Shown here piece by piece: positions 35,349-47,150 of a DNA stretch of 64,000 nucleotides; positions within the stretch are counted from its first letter, which is position 1; the number at the start of each line of letters is the position of its first letter. Location: NCBI RefSeq assembly GCF_019279795.1, contig NC_056725.1, positions 1,609,349,554 through 1,609,413,553 of the forward strand, given 5' to 3'. This DNA is from Protopterus annectens. Taxonomy: Eukaryota > Chordata > Ceratodontiformes > Protopteridae. Position numbers and translations under genes: made by a program. A model generated the notes under the pieces. The model was not told where the DNA came from. It searched no databases and saw nothing but the letters and a program-made list of their open reading frames with translations.

Positions 35349-35536
35349 CAAACGAGATCTGAGTAGTTACCGCCTAGCATTGTGGGATATAGGGGAGCCT
35401 CGAGCCGATGGAATTAGCTCTCGAGCTTTAGTATTGGCCGAGTTGGAGCCGAGGATTGGCTCTAAACCCATCCAGCAAGAAAGAAGGCGAGAAGAAGACA
35501 ACTAACATGGAACGTTATGGTAGGTACATAACTTCT
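35349..35536. repeat. DIRS right inverted terminal repeat with outer end
   Basis: Inverse of the left repeat from CAAACGAGATCTGAG inward to CATCCAGCAAG. The outer 44 bases (AACTAACATGGAACGTTATG to ATAACTTCT) are unique to this end and matched by the internal complementary region. Confidence 0.93.
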
Positions 35537-35592
35537 CATTTTGAAATGTAGCTTCCAAACACTTGGCTGGGAAAATTATTACTATCAAATGC

Positions 35593-35597
<5 letters not shown>

Positions 35598-35633
<36 letters not shown>
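35598..35633. repeat. (TA)n microsatellite
   Basis: About 18 TA units shortly after the DIRS element. Confidence 0.95.
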
Positions 35634-35637
<4 letters not shown>

Positions 35638-36845
35638 TATTAACTGATTATGTTGCTCAAGGCAATTTAGAACAAGTAGTGTGACAACAAACTAGGGTTG
35701 ACACCAACTGTATTTTATTTCCTACTGACAAGCCTAGGATTTTTTTTCCACAATCAGTTATACCTACTGTAGTTACAGAGATCATGATGTCATTATCCTT
35801 ATCCTGAGAGTAAAAAACACATTTACAAATAATGCAACATCAGAGACTTCACGAATGCATGGTGCTTTCATTGAATACATGGATATTATTTACATTTGCT
35901 ATTATGAGGACATACCAGTAAGCACAGATATGGAGGTAAATAAAGGAAATTAGTAATGCAAAATAAATAGACTGAGGTAGCTATATTTTTGAAAAATCAC
36001 TTCAGTCAAAAAATTTCGATTAATGAAAGTAGTAACCAAAAAGCTTTCTTTTTGTATTAACTCTCCCACATTTAACAATTAAATCTGCATGATCCTAAAC
36101 AAATGGTTGGGCGTTGCTTAACTGCAACACAAAAATGGAAGAAAATAAATAATCTGAATGCAATTTGATATAATTAGATAATAAAGACATCACATAACCT
36201 AAGGACATAATTAGTGTACTTACAGAAAACATTTGTGCAAACTTCACAAGAACATGCCCCTTTGTACCCCATAGTCTTGACAATGATATCTATTAGATTT
36301 GGACCTCATATCAAGAACAAAATCATTAAAATCTAACCACATCTTCTAGTGATTCATTTGAACTTGAGGAAACAGTAATGTTAGAGTGGTTGGCAAGCAG
36401 AGATGAATGATTTGTAGCAACCAAGTTACTTGTGGGTTTAATAGCCGAAGTCTAGTAAAACCATTCTTATAATAGGAGACATTTATTTTGTAGAAAAATG
36501 TACATTTTTATGGCCATGACCTAGCTAAAGAGGACCAAAGATATACTGAAACAAGATAAATGCTGAAAGATTGGTTGATACTGGATCAATCTAGCTCTAG
36601 TATTCTCTGACATATTTAAATGAGAATTTGCAATGATAGCAATCCAAACTCATGGATAAGTATCAACATACCTTTCTACAAACTCTCTTGCTTTCAACTT
36701 CAACAGTCTTTACTTATTTAACAATCTGTTATCAATGTTATTAAAACATTAATTACATCACTCACACATCTTGAGAGTAAGAAAAGGCAAATAAAGAAGT
36801 AAGCAGCATCACCAAAGGCATCAGAATATAAAACTCCAAAAACAA
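35634..36845. other. AT-rich DNA, nothing recognised
   Basis: Short frames only; no domain or known repeat. Confidence 0.4.
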
Positions 36846-36850
36846 ATGGT

Positions 36851-37072
36851 TCTGCCACCAATTCCACTTAAAAACACTTGAACTTAAAAACTTTAATAAA
36901 ATATACGATGATAGGATAAAATAAAATAAACACATTGGCTCATAAACTGGATAAGCGCTTTCTGCCACCAATTCCACTTAAAAACACTTGAACTTAAAAA
37001 CTTTAATAAAATATATGATGATAGGATAAAATAAAATAAACACACTGGCTCATAAACCGGATAAGCGCTTTC
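36851..37072. repeat. Tandem duplication, 110-bp unit, two copies
   Basis: TCTGCCACCAATTCCACTTA starts at 36,851 and again at 36,961. The copies differ at only a few positions. They form the tail of the Penelope-like fragment. Confidence 0.95.
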
Positions 37073-37765
37073 GGTATAATACCTTTTTCAAATCCTAAAT
37101 GTTTGCCAGTGAAACTTCTTCTTAAATACCTTCATTTCCTAGTGTTCACTCACTTAGATGCATTTAGTAACCGTAGCAGCATACACACCCTTCTAATTAT
37201 GTCCTTTTGAGTGCTGAGGAGCTTTCCCTTTTAAAGGGACAAATGCATTCAGACCTGGTGACTGATCTGATTGCAAATCATCTCTTCAATTTCTGTTCGG
37301 TTTACTAAATCCCCACCTCTTGGTGTTTCATGAAGCCTAGTTAGTACCATGAACTTGAAAGAAAGACTGTCATTTATACTAATATGCATATAAAGTGCAT
37401 TGCTGGTAACTTTTTTTCTTATGTCAAGATAAGTACTTTAGGATACATTCCTTGAGCATTTGATTAGTTTTCCCTATTTAGTATGCCTTGTAATGACTGC
37501 AGGGTGCCACATAGATAATGTTCTTACTCCGACAGTTTGCAAATCCTTCAAACTTATAGTTCCTCTTAGTCAGGGGATGTGTAAAAGTGTTGGAGATGTT
37601 TATATGAGAGCATGCCTTGCAACTTCCACATCTGAATGTACTAACTCTCCTGTTCATCTGAAAACTCCTGTCTTCAGAAATAGCTTCAGTTTCTGTTTTA
37701 TAACCTAATAGTCTTTTTAAGTTTTTCTGGTTCTTAAAAGAAAAGCTGGGTTGATCTCCAACAAT
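36851..37765 (-). pseudogene. Penelope-like element, 3' end with GIY-YIG region and duplicated tail
   Basis: Read on the minus strand, 37,760-37,478 gives GDQPSFSFKNQKNLKRLLGY, then STFRCGSCKACSHINISNTF and NCRSKNIIYVAPC. This is the Cys-rich lead into a GIY-YIG endonuclease in Penelope/Neptune-type elements. Further on come YMHISINDSLSFKF, LTRLHETPRGGDLVNR and TEIEEMICNQI, the C-terminal part. The trailing UTR has GAAAGCGCTTATCCGGTTTA and a 110-bp unit repeated twice (starts 36,851 and 36,961). The catalytic Tyr stretch is damaged. The upstream RT is missing because L2-like copy B joins at about 37,765. Confidence 0.8.
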
Positions 37766-40170
37766 TTTCCAAATAAAACAGGGCAAAATTAACTACTACA
37801 CTGAAATCCAAACTAAATGCCATAAAAATCCACAAACGTTCTGGTCAGCTATAAACAATATACTACTGCCAGGTAAAATTAGTAGATCCCCACCTACCAC
37901 TACTATTACGTCAGACAGCATTGCCACTCAATTTAACAGATACTTTACTGAAACCAGCTTATCACTGTCAAACAAGCAACCACCCCCTCCTAATAAAACC
38001 AAAACTCCTTTTCCCAATATTACGTCATCCTTATCCCTGCAACCTGTACCAACTGATACAATCAGGAAACTGCTAAAAAAATTAAAACCCACTACTCTAG
38101 CAGCAGACAACTTACTTGCCGAGTACCTTAACTAACAACAGAAGGAATAGCATATCCTATATCAATACTAATTAATAGATCCATAGCTGAACAACAAGTC
38201 CCTCCCATTTGGAAAACCTCATACATTATCCCTCTTCACAAATGTGGCTCTTCAACTGACTTCACTAACTACCGTTCTATTGAAATTTTATCACCATTTT
38301 CTATGATCCTATAGAGGGCCATTCATATGCAAGTCTCGGAATATCTGTGTACTAACAAACTTGTAACTAACACACAGCATGGCTTCCCACAATTCTACAG
38401 CACATCTACTACCCTACTGTCATTTACTAATACTGTTAACTGCCATAGGAGTAAAAATAATTATGTATCCTCTATCTTCCTTGACTTGTCAAAAGCTTTT
38501 GACATGGTTTCTCACTCCATATTTCTCAACGTCCTCTCCAACCTAAATTTTTGCAAGTCTACGCTTAACTAGTTCCAAGAGTACCTTACTGGACGCCAGC
38601 AGGCTGTTTCGTGGCAGCGTACCTTATTACCCCTCTTGCCAGTAACACTAGGTGTCCCACAAGGCTCTATCTTAGGGCCACTTCTATTCTCTATATTTAC
38701 AAATAACTACCACCTGTCAGCCTCACAGTCTACACTCATTGAATATACAGACGACTTGGCAGTAATATGTGCGGCATCCTCACTGCCCCAGCTAGAGAAA
38801 CTAACACAAAATTTCTTTCATGCAGTCGACTCCTGGCTCACAGACGTTCAATTAATACTCAACCCAAATAAAACCAAACTAATGATCTTCCAACCTACCA
38901 AAGTAGCCTCACCCAGCAATACATTTACCATCACCTCACTAAATAACACCATTATATCTCCATCCCCCAATACCAAGCTTTTAGGAGTTGAAATTGACTG
39001 TAAGCTTTAGTTCGACAATCACATTTCCCAAACTGTAAAAAAAAGTTCATAAAAAAACTAGGTTCACTATACAGAAATAAACATTACTTTACTAAAAACA
39101 CTACAATTGCTATGGCTCGATCACACCTAATCTCTACCCTGCTGTACGGAGCCCCCATACTCACTAATCTTCAAAAATCTGAGATACTAAAACCCAAATC
39201 CTGCTGTAACAAAATAGCCAGATTTGCAACTAACCTACCAGCTAGAAGATAGAACCTATCACTGCCATGCACTCAAGGAACTCAACTGGTTAGAATTCCC
39301 CCAACTACTACACTACATTCAGTTAACCATGGCCCACAAAATCCTCTTTGAACCTGAAAAAAAAACACCACTTCTACAAACATTAGTCCTGCCTTATACC
39401 ACTAACAGAACCCTATGCTCCACTAATAAAAAGTACATAAAAATCAATGCAGTCAAAAATCAAGCAGGAGATTCCCTCTTCTCAAATTGCATGGGTAAAA
39501 TCTGGAATGAACTACCTGATAACATCACCACCATAGTATCACTAGTCCAATTTACAACAACTCTGAAAGCTCACCTATTAAACAGATGGCTGTGTCCCTG
39601 CTCTACTCCTGAGTAACATTCCCCCTCTCTGTCACTGCCCTTATCACTACTCTTGTTAAACTAACACCTCTCTACCAATCTTTACCTCTGATTACCCCAC
39701 AGAATTCAAACACCGCCTGTCTAAGCGTACTACTCATTCACTCTACTCCTGCCATAAGGAACTCTCCTATCCATACAATTTATTTGCCCACCCATTTAAT
39801 TTATGGTAAAAGATATACCATAAAGTAATGTTTATGTGAAATATAAATGTCTAACAATGTTTTATCACTGTAAATTTGTAAATATTAAATGTGACTATCT
39901 AATGATTATACATATGAATATTCACAGGAAATATGTATTTACTGACATGCTGCACTGTAATGACTATGTAATTCAACTTGTCTCTGACATTATCATGTAA
40001 TAACTTTGAAAGTCCAAGTTAACATTTTAACATATGCTGTATCTTGTTGTACTGCTTGTTTTATGTGTAGCTTTTCTCCCTGGGCCTCTGCTGAAAAAGG
40101 ACATGTGTCCAGTCGGACTTTCCCAGTAAACAAATGTAGAAATAAAAATGTAAACATAAAAATAAAAAAT
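37766..40170 (+). mobile_element. L2-like LINE, copy B (5'-truncated)
   Basis: A plus-strand RT half of the same family as copies A and C. It starts inside the ORF (INYYTEIQTKCHKNPQTFW) directly next to the Penelope-like fragment. It ends with GGCCTCTGCTGAAAAAGGAC, GTCGGACTTTCCCAGTAAAC and an A/T-rich tail of AAATAAAAA repeats. No clean target-site duplication was recognised. Confidence 0.8.
37790..39616 (+). pseudogene. L2-like reverse transcriptase, decayed
   Basis: In order: TIRKLLKKLKPTTLAADNLL near 38,060; QHGFPQFYSTSTTLLSF near 38,378; SIFLDLSKAFDMVSHSIF at about 38,475; GVPQGSILGPLLFSIFTNN at about 38,650; YTDDLAVI at about 38,745 (family YADD; Ala to Thr); NTKLLGVEID near 38,970; LYRNKHYF and LLYGAPILTNL; and the C-terminal ELNWLEFPQLLHYIQLTMAH near 39,280. 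About five stops or shifts interrupt it. This is the best-preserved RT of the three copies. Confidence 0.8.
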
Positions 40171-40340
40171 AAAAAAATAAATAATAGGAGGAAAAGATTT
40201 TAGAAGAAGTAATATCAAAGGGTAGGAAGTGTGTCACATCTGAATGAGATATTAACAACACGATGGGTATAATAATATGGGTATCACATGTGCTAATCAA
40301 ATTTGGGTATAGGCAACCAGGCCTGTGTGATGATCTAGCA

Positions 40341-40684
40341 CTGGTCCAGTAATCAAGGAGCCTCAATCCTTACCACTGGCAGCAGTGGGGGACATACACT
40401 GGAAGGGTAACAGTTACACACACAGTATTTCCAGATACAGCTCTCTATATCAAATACAATTTCCTTTAAGAGCACACAGAGACCACAGTCAGTCCAGGGC
40501 TGGTTTACATCTCTTTTTCCAGATCCCCAATAAGACTCCCCACTGGCACAGATATAGAGTTGAGAACTCAGCTGAGTGGCCAAACCAAGACCTCAAGCAC
40601 TGTCTCTCTCAAACCAGTGCTTCGTGTCTCTGCTCAAGTAGATGACACACACTATTTGAGGTTTGATTTGCACATACATACACA

Positions 40685-40729
<45 letters not shown>

Positions 40730-41245
40730 GGGAATGGCTGGCATAGGTTTACTAGCTATGCTCCCTTTTGTCCAGACTACAAGGTAGTTATCCCTGCCAC
40801 CAGCCAACTCCTTATCAGCTACTTTAAGGCCTTTAACAAAGGGTGTCCAATCTTACAATGTAATATTAATATTAATACAAATGGTAATTTGACCAAGAAC
40901 AAGGCTATTAGAAGTGGCACACACAGTGTCACCAAATAAATATGGCAGTACTTCCAAAACTTAAAGATCTGTAGACAGATCAGCCACAATGAAAGTTTTA
41001 AATATATTTAATAATAAATAATGAAAGAACAAGAAAATACTCAGTATCTATTCACAGTGACATCAGAGTTCAAAATCACAGGAAATATTTAAAACAACAT
41101 TGCAGGACAGTCTCAAATTAATAAAGAAAAATATCTAAACTAAGCTTTGCTACATCCCTGACTCTATCTAAGAGAATTATACTATTCCTTAGTAACTTAC
41201 TTCATAAGACCAAGAAGATGTGATGAATGGCTCTTTATAGGTCCA
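40341..41245. repeat. Unidentified dispersed repeat, copy 2
   Basis: Homologous to 26,960-27,905 from CCAGTAATCAAGGA onward and sharing its landmarks, including the internal CA tract (40,681-40,728) followed by CACCTGGGAA. It lies directly after L2-like copy B's tail region, while copy 1 lies next to a CR1 ORF1. The flanks therefore differ and the boundaries are real. No coding domain. Confidence 0.75.
40681..40728. repeat. (CA)n microsatellite
   Basis: About 23 CA units at the same internal position as the long CA tract of the other dispersed-repeat copy. Confidence 0.95.
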
Positions 41246-41847
41246 AGACAGAATATAGAATGTCTGTCTCTCCAAGAGACTTTCTAAATTAATATCACAA
41301 ATATTATTGCTGGGATAGCTTGCAGAATTACATCATTTCTTGTCATCTGACACAATCCCTGTTGAATTATGACAGTATTTAGAATCTACCTGTGAATATA
41401 CATAGACCTCAGATCTGTGTCAGATGCTGGAAGCCATAAAACAATTCCATTCCTTCATATTTCAAAATTAGTAATTAGTTCATTCTGAAGGGAATACAGG
41501 AAACTTCTCAGCACAGACTGAGTGTCTCTGGCTGCATAGAAAACTGAAAGATACCATCTTTTATTGCATGACAATGAAGTAATTTCATTTCAGTTATAAA
41601 ATACCTTTTAACACACATATCTGTACAAACCAGTTTGATATACACATGACATACAGTTCTAATACAGTTGTAACACAAGCATCTTACATAAATCATGTTG
41701 TTATTCACAAATGACATATAATTATTTACACAATTTCAGCTGGCTGTGCTGGGCAGTACCTCCTTTCATCACACCCGGTCTTTAACATAAATTGGAATTT
41801 TCTTGAATAGGCTGTTTGCTTTTTGTGGCCATGTGGTATGAGATGTT
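41246..41847. other. Unassigned AT-rich DNA
   Basis: Nothing recognised. Confidence 0.4.
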
Positions 41848-41998
41848 AAACCATAACCAGGAAGAACCAGGAATCCAGGATGCCAATAAACTGTATAAAA
41901 ACACTCCGTCTTTAATTACCAATTTGGTAATTAAAGACGGAGTGTTTTTATACAGTTTATTGGTGTCCTGGATTCCTGGTTCTTCCTGGTTATGGTTT
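41848..41998. repeat. Near-perfect 151-bp palindrome (75-bp arms, 1-base centre)
   Basis: From AAACCATAACCAGGAAGAAC the sequence reads to the centre base at 41,923 (inside ATTACCAATTTGGTAAT) and then returns as its own reverse complement, ending TCTTCCTGGTTATGGTTT. Only two mismatches were found (GGATGCC on the left against GGTGTCC on the right). Adjacent sequence outside the arms is not symmetrical. It has no coding capacity and would fold as a long hairpin in RNA or a cruciform in DNA. Confidence 0.95.
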
Positions 41999-42470
41999 AT
42001 GGTTTATTTTGTATTTTTTGTTTTTTACTAGTATGAGATGTTAGTCAGGGGTCAAAGCTAAAACATTTCTTCCAGTAATTTTTTGCATGCATGAGTTGGG
42101 CCAATGACAGAGCTCAGAAACGTCCCTGAAAAAGTCCTGTTTTTTGGCAAAAATTGAATTGCATGTTAACAGCACCAGTAATAGTCATGGTGGCATATCA
42201 ATTCCAGTAAGGAATATATTTATTTCCAAAGGTTCTCTTTTTTCTGCCACCTCCCTTTTTTTCAAAAAGACTTCTACCTCCTCTGGTGATATGGGGACAG
42301 CCTTAATGTACTGAAAGGTTTAAGAGCCCTACACTTCAGCTGTCACAAACTGCACACACATAACTCCAAGACACAGTGAAAGACTCATCTGCAGCTGAAG
42401 ACTGCTACTTCCAGCTACCACTGAAATGTTATTGTATGTAAAGTGCTACCCTGCCAATATTGGATTATTT
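41999..42470. other. Unassigned DNA before L2-like copy C
   Basis: Nothing recognised; the 5' edge of the following LINE is not sharply defined. Confidence 0.35.
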
Positions 42471-43989
42471 TTAGAAATACAATCCTTTGAGCTGATTCTG
42501 TACATCACCCCCAACTGCTCATCTATCTGCACAAACAACATTGCCCAGGACTCCTTTAGTCATTTGCCTCTTCTTTCTTTTTCCTAATTCATTCCAGCGG
42601 CCTCCCTCTGGGAACTAACTTACTCTTCTACTTTCTACTTCCCTCAACCTAAATTATCCCACTACTCTTCCTTAAACTCCTGTCCCACTTAACAAATACT
42701 TCTAGCTGCCTTGTGTTTCTCCCTCCTTACATTCCAACCCCCCACCTGACAACTATTTCTTTCAGTGTCTCTTCTTTACAGTGATACTTCTATCCACCAC
42801 AACCCCCCCCCCCTTTTCTTTCTTTTGTCTACTGCTTTCTCTCTAACTTTCAGCTTACAAAACATATAAAAACACTACATTATTCCTGCTATTTTACTTA
42901 CTGGCTAATTGTTTCAATTCACTTCTTGCACTCTCATCGAATCTGGTTCATCCCACTTGGTTCCCCCTTCACTTCACTTGGTCTTCCTCTGCTCCCCAAC
43001 CCTACCCCCATTCCTACATACCCCAGAGATAATTTAATTTATAGATAACCGTCTTTCACCACTAGCCCTCAAATCCCACCCTCCCCAATCTCCATCAGCC
43101 AATCAAACTCCACTTCACCCCTTCTAAGCAATTACACAATATTTCACATCACACCTATAATAACACCTCCTCTATTAGTACTTCCACACCCCCTCTACCT
43201 TATATCTACTCCCTTTTATATCACTTCACCCACTTGCTACACACAATCACAACTCCTAACCTACATAACTTAAATCACTCTACATTCTTACTCACCTCAC
43301 TTCCCCTTATCTCTTGTCTCTAACTCAATCATAACACAACACCACTATCCTCGGATTAAGAATACTTAACATTCCAGTTATCTCTTCCTAATTTTCTAGA
43401 CAACCATCTCCATCGCACCTCTCCCATAATAATAGAACCATCTCCATCTTACCTCTCCTACAATAAGCACTTGACAAATACCTCACATAGATTTCTTCCT
43501 CATAAACCAGAATCGACAACTGTCTAACTCATCTCACATCTCTCCTTCCCACTACCCTCCACCTACTTTCACCAATCTACCCCTTACTCAGCATGTCTCG
43601 CTTCAAAATCATACTAGTTCTCCTCTCTATTTCTACTCTTTCCTCCTATATAACCTGTCCTCCGACAATACTAACCCTAATACCCGTTCATTATTCTCCT
43701 ACATTCATCTACTCTATACCTTCCTCTAGTCCATCCACTCATTTCCAACAATATGTTCGTCTCACCTCATACAGCTTCCCCTTCCCAAAATTAAACTCCT
43801 TCCCCACCCCACAACCTCTCCCAAAAACAAAGAAATATACTACCTCTGTCCCTCCTCTACTCACTACGCTACATCTATCCGCTCAATTCTCCTCCTGCCA
43901 GGTGACACTCATCCCAGCTATGATCTCACAACCATAGTGATTCTAATGCTAAACTCACAAACTTAACTTACCCTAGACACCCCCCATAA

Positions 43990-46900
43990 AAATAACACTA
44001 TTCTCCATAAACATCAGAAGTGTACTTAACAAAATCAGTGAATTTTTTGCCTGGTTGCACCTGGTTGCACCTGCCCTCTCCTGATATCCTTACACTCACT
44101 AAAACATGGCAAAAACCCCACATTCCTGACAAAGACGCCTTACCCCCTGGATATAACATTTTATGTCTGGACCAAACTCAAAAAAAGGTGGTGGAGTTGC
44201 TATTATGTACTCTAATCATTAAACTGTAACCCCCTAACCATCCCCATCTCCTCATTCTGTCCTGCAGAACTACTACTCTCCAGCTGCAGAATTAATAAAC
44301 ACAAATCAATTACCATCACTGCAATATACATACCCCTGGGGATAATATCCCTATATTAGAGAACATTCTCTAATGGTTTACACAATACTCACCTAATGAG
44401 ACTAGTATCATGGGTGATGTAAATATCAATTGGCTATCTTTATCCTCCAAAAGTCTTAGCATAGTCTTCATGGCTTCTACCAATTAATCTCCATTCATAC
44501 TCACACTTGCAAACCCACAAATACTTCTTCACTCCTTGCCTGGATACTTGTGTCCAATCCTCAAAAATACCATTTCCCCATAACTCTCTCTGAATCTCTA
44601 AGTGATTACTGCCCTATCAAGGTTCACAGACTCTCTCCTCACTACAATCATTCCCATAGGTACATAGAGTGTCGCAAGCTCATCAATTTTCACTCTGATA
44701 TCTTAAACAACCATCTCTCATCTGTAAACTGGACATTCCTTAAATATGTACCTCTGGATGATATTGTCTTTTAATTTCAATTCTATATTCCTCAATATGC
44801 TGGACTCCCTTGCCCCCCTACACACAGTTAGAGTAACATCATTCATATCCCCCTGGCTTACTCAAACCACGTTCACCATAATGCAACATAGAGACAAACT
44901 TGCAGTGTCTGGTTTAAAACAAAACTCCCTTCCAATCTCCAGCACTACAACGAACTACGCAACCTAACAAAAAAAAAAATAAACATCATTAGCGATAAGA
45001 AAAACTTCTGGGCGGCCACGGTGGTGCAGTGGTTAGCATTGCCGCCTCACAGCAAGAGGTTCTCCGGTTCGATCCTCGGCTGGGGTGCCTTCTGTGCGGA
45101 GTCTGCATGTCCTCCCTGTGGTCGCGTGGGTTTCCTCCGGGTGCTCCGGTTTCCTCCCACATCCCAAAGACATGCTGCAGGTGGATTGGACACTCTAAAT
45201 TGGCCCTAGGTGTGAGTGTGCCTTCTGTGGAAGGTTGGGCACCGGGCTGGCAACTCGACACTGTAAAACTCCACTGCCATTCAATGTGCGGACAAGGTGA
45301 TCCGCTGTGGCGACCCCTAACCGGGAAAAGCCGAAAGAAGAAGAAGAAGAAGAAGTGATAAGAAAAACTTCTATAACAAGCTTCCATCCTTAGTCTCAAC
45401 TAACCAAAGACATTTTGGCACTCTTTCAACCACATTCTGCACCCAGGTAACCCTTCAGCCCCCAATCCATGTCCCAACAACTCTCCTCTAGAAACAACAT
45501 CTAACTTTAATTACGTCCTCATTGAAACCATCAACAAACTGTCTCTCCAAACTAACTCTGGTACTAATGTCAGCATCACTCCCATCCCACCCTCATCCCC
45601 CTATCACACTCATGCCTTCTCATTGAAACCAGTCTCAACCAACTATATCAAATCAATGGTCAACAAACTAAAACCCTTCTCTCCCGCTGTGGATAACCTA
45701 CCACCACTCTTCCTTCAGATGGCAATAAACTCAATTGCCCTCTCCATCTTTATTCTGATCAAACAGTCCATTGTAGAATCCAAAGTCCTCTCAATCTGGA
45801 AAAAATTCTACACAATATGCATTCACAAGTGAGGCAACTTCTCTGACCTTGCTAACTTCAGGCCAAATTGGTATTTTATTTCCTCTTTCCAAAATCTTAG
45901 AGAAATGTGTCCACAAACAAATCCTCCACTACCTCTTAGAAGAGAACTTGCTCACCCCCACTCAACATGGATTTTGCCCTAAACATAGCACCTTCACTGC
46001 CTTTATATCCTTCCTGAATACTATATTCTAAGCCAGAGACAATAAACTCATCTCATACCTATTCCTAGAACTATCATAAGCTTTCGACACTTGTCCCACC
46101 ATCTTCTGCTTGCTAAACTTTTTGTACTTAATTTCTCCACATCTACCATGTCCTGGTTTACTAGCTACCTCTCAGATCGACTTCAATCAGTTAAATGGCT
46201 CTCTGCAACATCTCCTAACCTCCCTATCAAGATGGGCATACTTCAGGGATCTATTCTTGATCCACTACTGTTTAATATATTTACCAACCAGTTCTACACA
46301 TCCTGCCTCAGTCATCTCTCATGCAATATGCAGATGCCTCCACAGTCATCACTATAGCTGACTCCCTCTCTGGCCTAAATGTTCTCATTCAAAAATCCAT
46401 CTTATCATTTGGAAACTGGCTCTCCAATAACCACTCCATTCTAAATAAAAAAATAACTAAACTCCTGCTTTTCACTCCCAAAGCCATAAACCATCTCAAA
46501 GCATCTTTCTCTATCACCTCCCTCATCAATACCCTTACTTGGTTGAAAGTCACACCAAGCTTCTGGGGGTCATCATAGATGAACCACTCAAATTTGATCT
46601 GCATGTCTCCAACAACATTAAGAAATCCCACCAAAAACTAAGACCTCTGTATCGCAACAAAACATTTCTCACCTCCAAATCCAAAATCTCCCTGTCTCAT
46701 GCCTACCTCCTTCCAAGCCTACTCTATGGCTCACAGATCCTTACCAACCTTTAGACCTCCATCCTAATGAAACTCAAATCTACATACAACAAAATTGCTA
46801 AATTTGCCTCAGGTCAGTCCTACCAGTCTCACCACTGCCTTGCCCTCAAAAATTTAAACTGGTTAGAATTTCCTCACCAATTACTCTTTACCAAGTTTCA

Positions 46901-47150
46901 GATCATTACACACAATACAGTAGCAACCCTCCTTCTTCCCTGACTTTGCCTCTCTTGTCTTCCCTGCATACCCCTCCTGGGTCTCTCCATAGGTCATACC
47001 AAAACCTCATCCAAATCTACATACCCAGAAGAAATATAGGGCAAAAACATTATAACTACCTTCCAGCCCTAGCTGGGAACAAACTTCCTTTACAATTCAG
47101 GAATATTAATTACCCACAAAAATTCAAAGTTGCTACTAAAAAACTTTCTT
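43990..47150 (+). pseudogene. L2-like endonuclease-reverse transcriptase, decayed and SINE-interrupted
   Basis: Endonuclease: FSINIRSVLNKISEFFAWL near 44,000; PDILTLTKTWQKPHI near 44,083; IMGDVNINWL near 44,409; SESLSDYCPIK near 44,590. After the SINE the RT gives SMVNKLKPFSPAVDNLPPLF near 45,655; ILFPLSKILEKCVHKQIL near 45,868; TQHGFCPKHSTFTAF near 45,960; KMGILQGSILDPLLFNIFTN near 46,230; a mutated YADA in place of YADD at about 46,324; KLLGVIIDEPLKFDL near 46,550; and ALKNLNWLEFPHQLLF near 46,848. The loss of the second catalytic Asp and multiple frame changes show it is dead. Confidence 0.78.
45010..45356 (+). mobile_element. Full-length tRNA-derived SINE with RTE-type tail
   Basis: A 347-base SINE between two perfect copies of GATAAGAAAAACTTCT (44,994-45,009 and 45,357-45,372). 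The head has an A box (GTGGTGCAGTGGTTAGC) and a B box (CCGGTTCGATCCTCGG) at tRNA spacing, for Pol III transcription. The body has the CTGCATGTCCTCCCTGTGGT and GGTTTCCTCCGGGTGCTCCG blocks common in fish SINEs. The tail is GATCCGCTGTGGCGACCCCT, AACCGGGAAAAGCCGAAAG and (AAG)n, matching the RTE 3' end at 53,076. A clean duplication inside a decayed LINE means it is much younger than its host element. Confidence 0.95.

Larger units (their letters stand above)
29394..35536 (+). mobile_element. DIRS-type retrotransposon, near full length
   Basis: About 6.1 kb with every structural mark of DIRS. It has inverted terminal repeats (29,412-29,555 and 35,349-35,492), unique outer ends, and an internal complementary region (35,052-35,156) that holds the reverse complements of both outer ends joined head to tail. 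The gene order is gag-like ORF1, RT, RNase H, tyrosine recombinase. DIRS elements replicate through a circle joined at the complementary region and integrate by the tyrosine recombinase. No target-site duplication is expected, and none was seen. Several frameshifts and stops show this copy is inactive, but the termini remain recognisable to the base. Confidence 0.93.
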
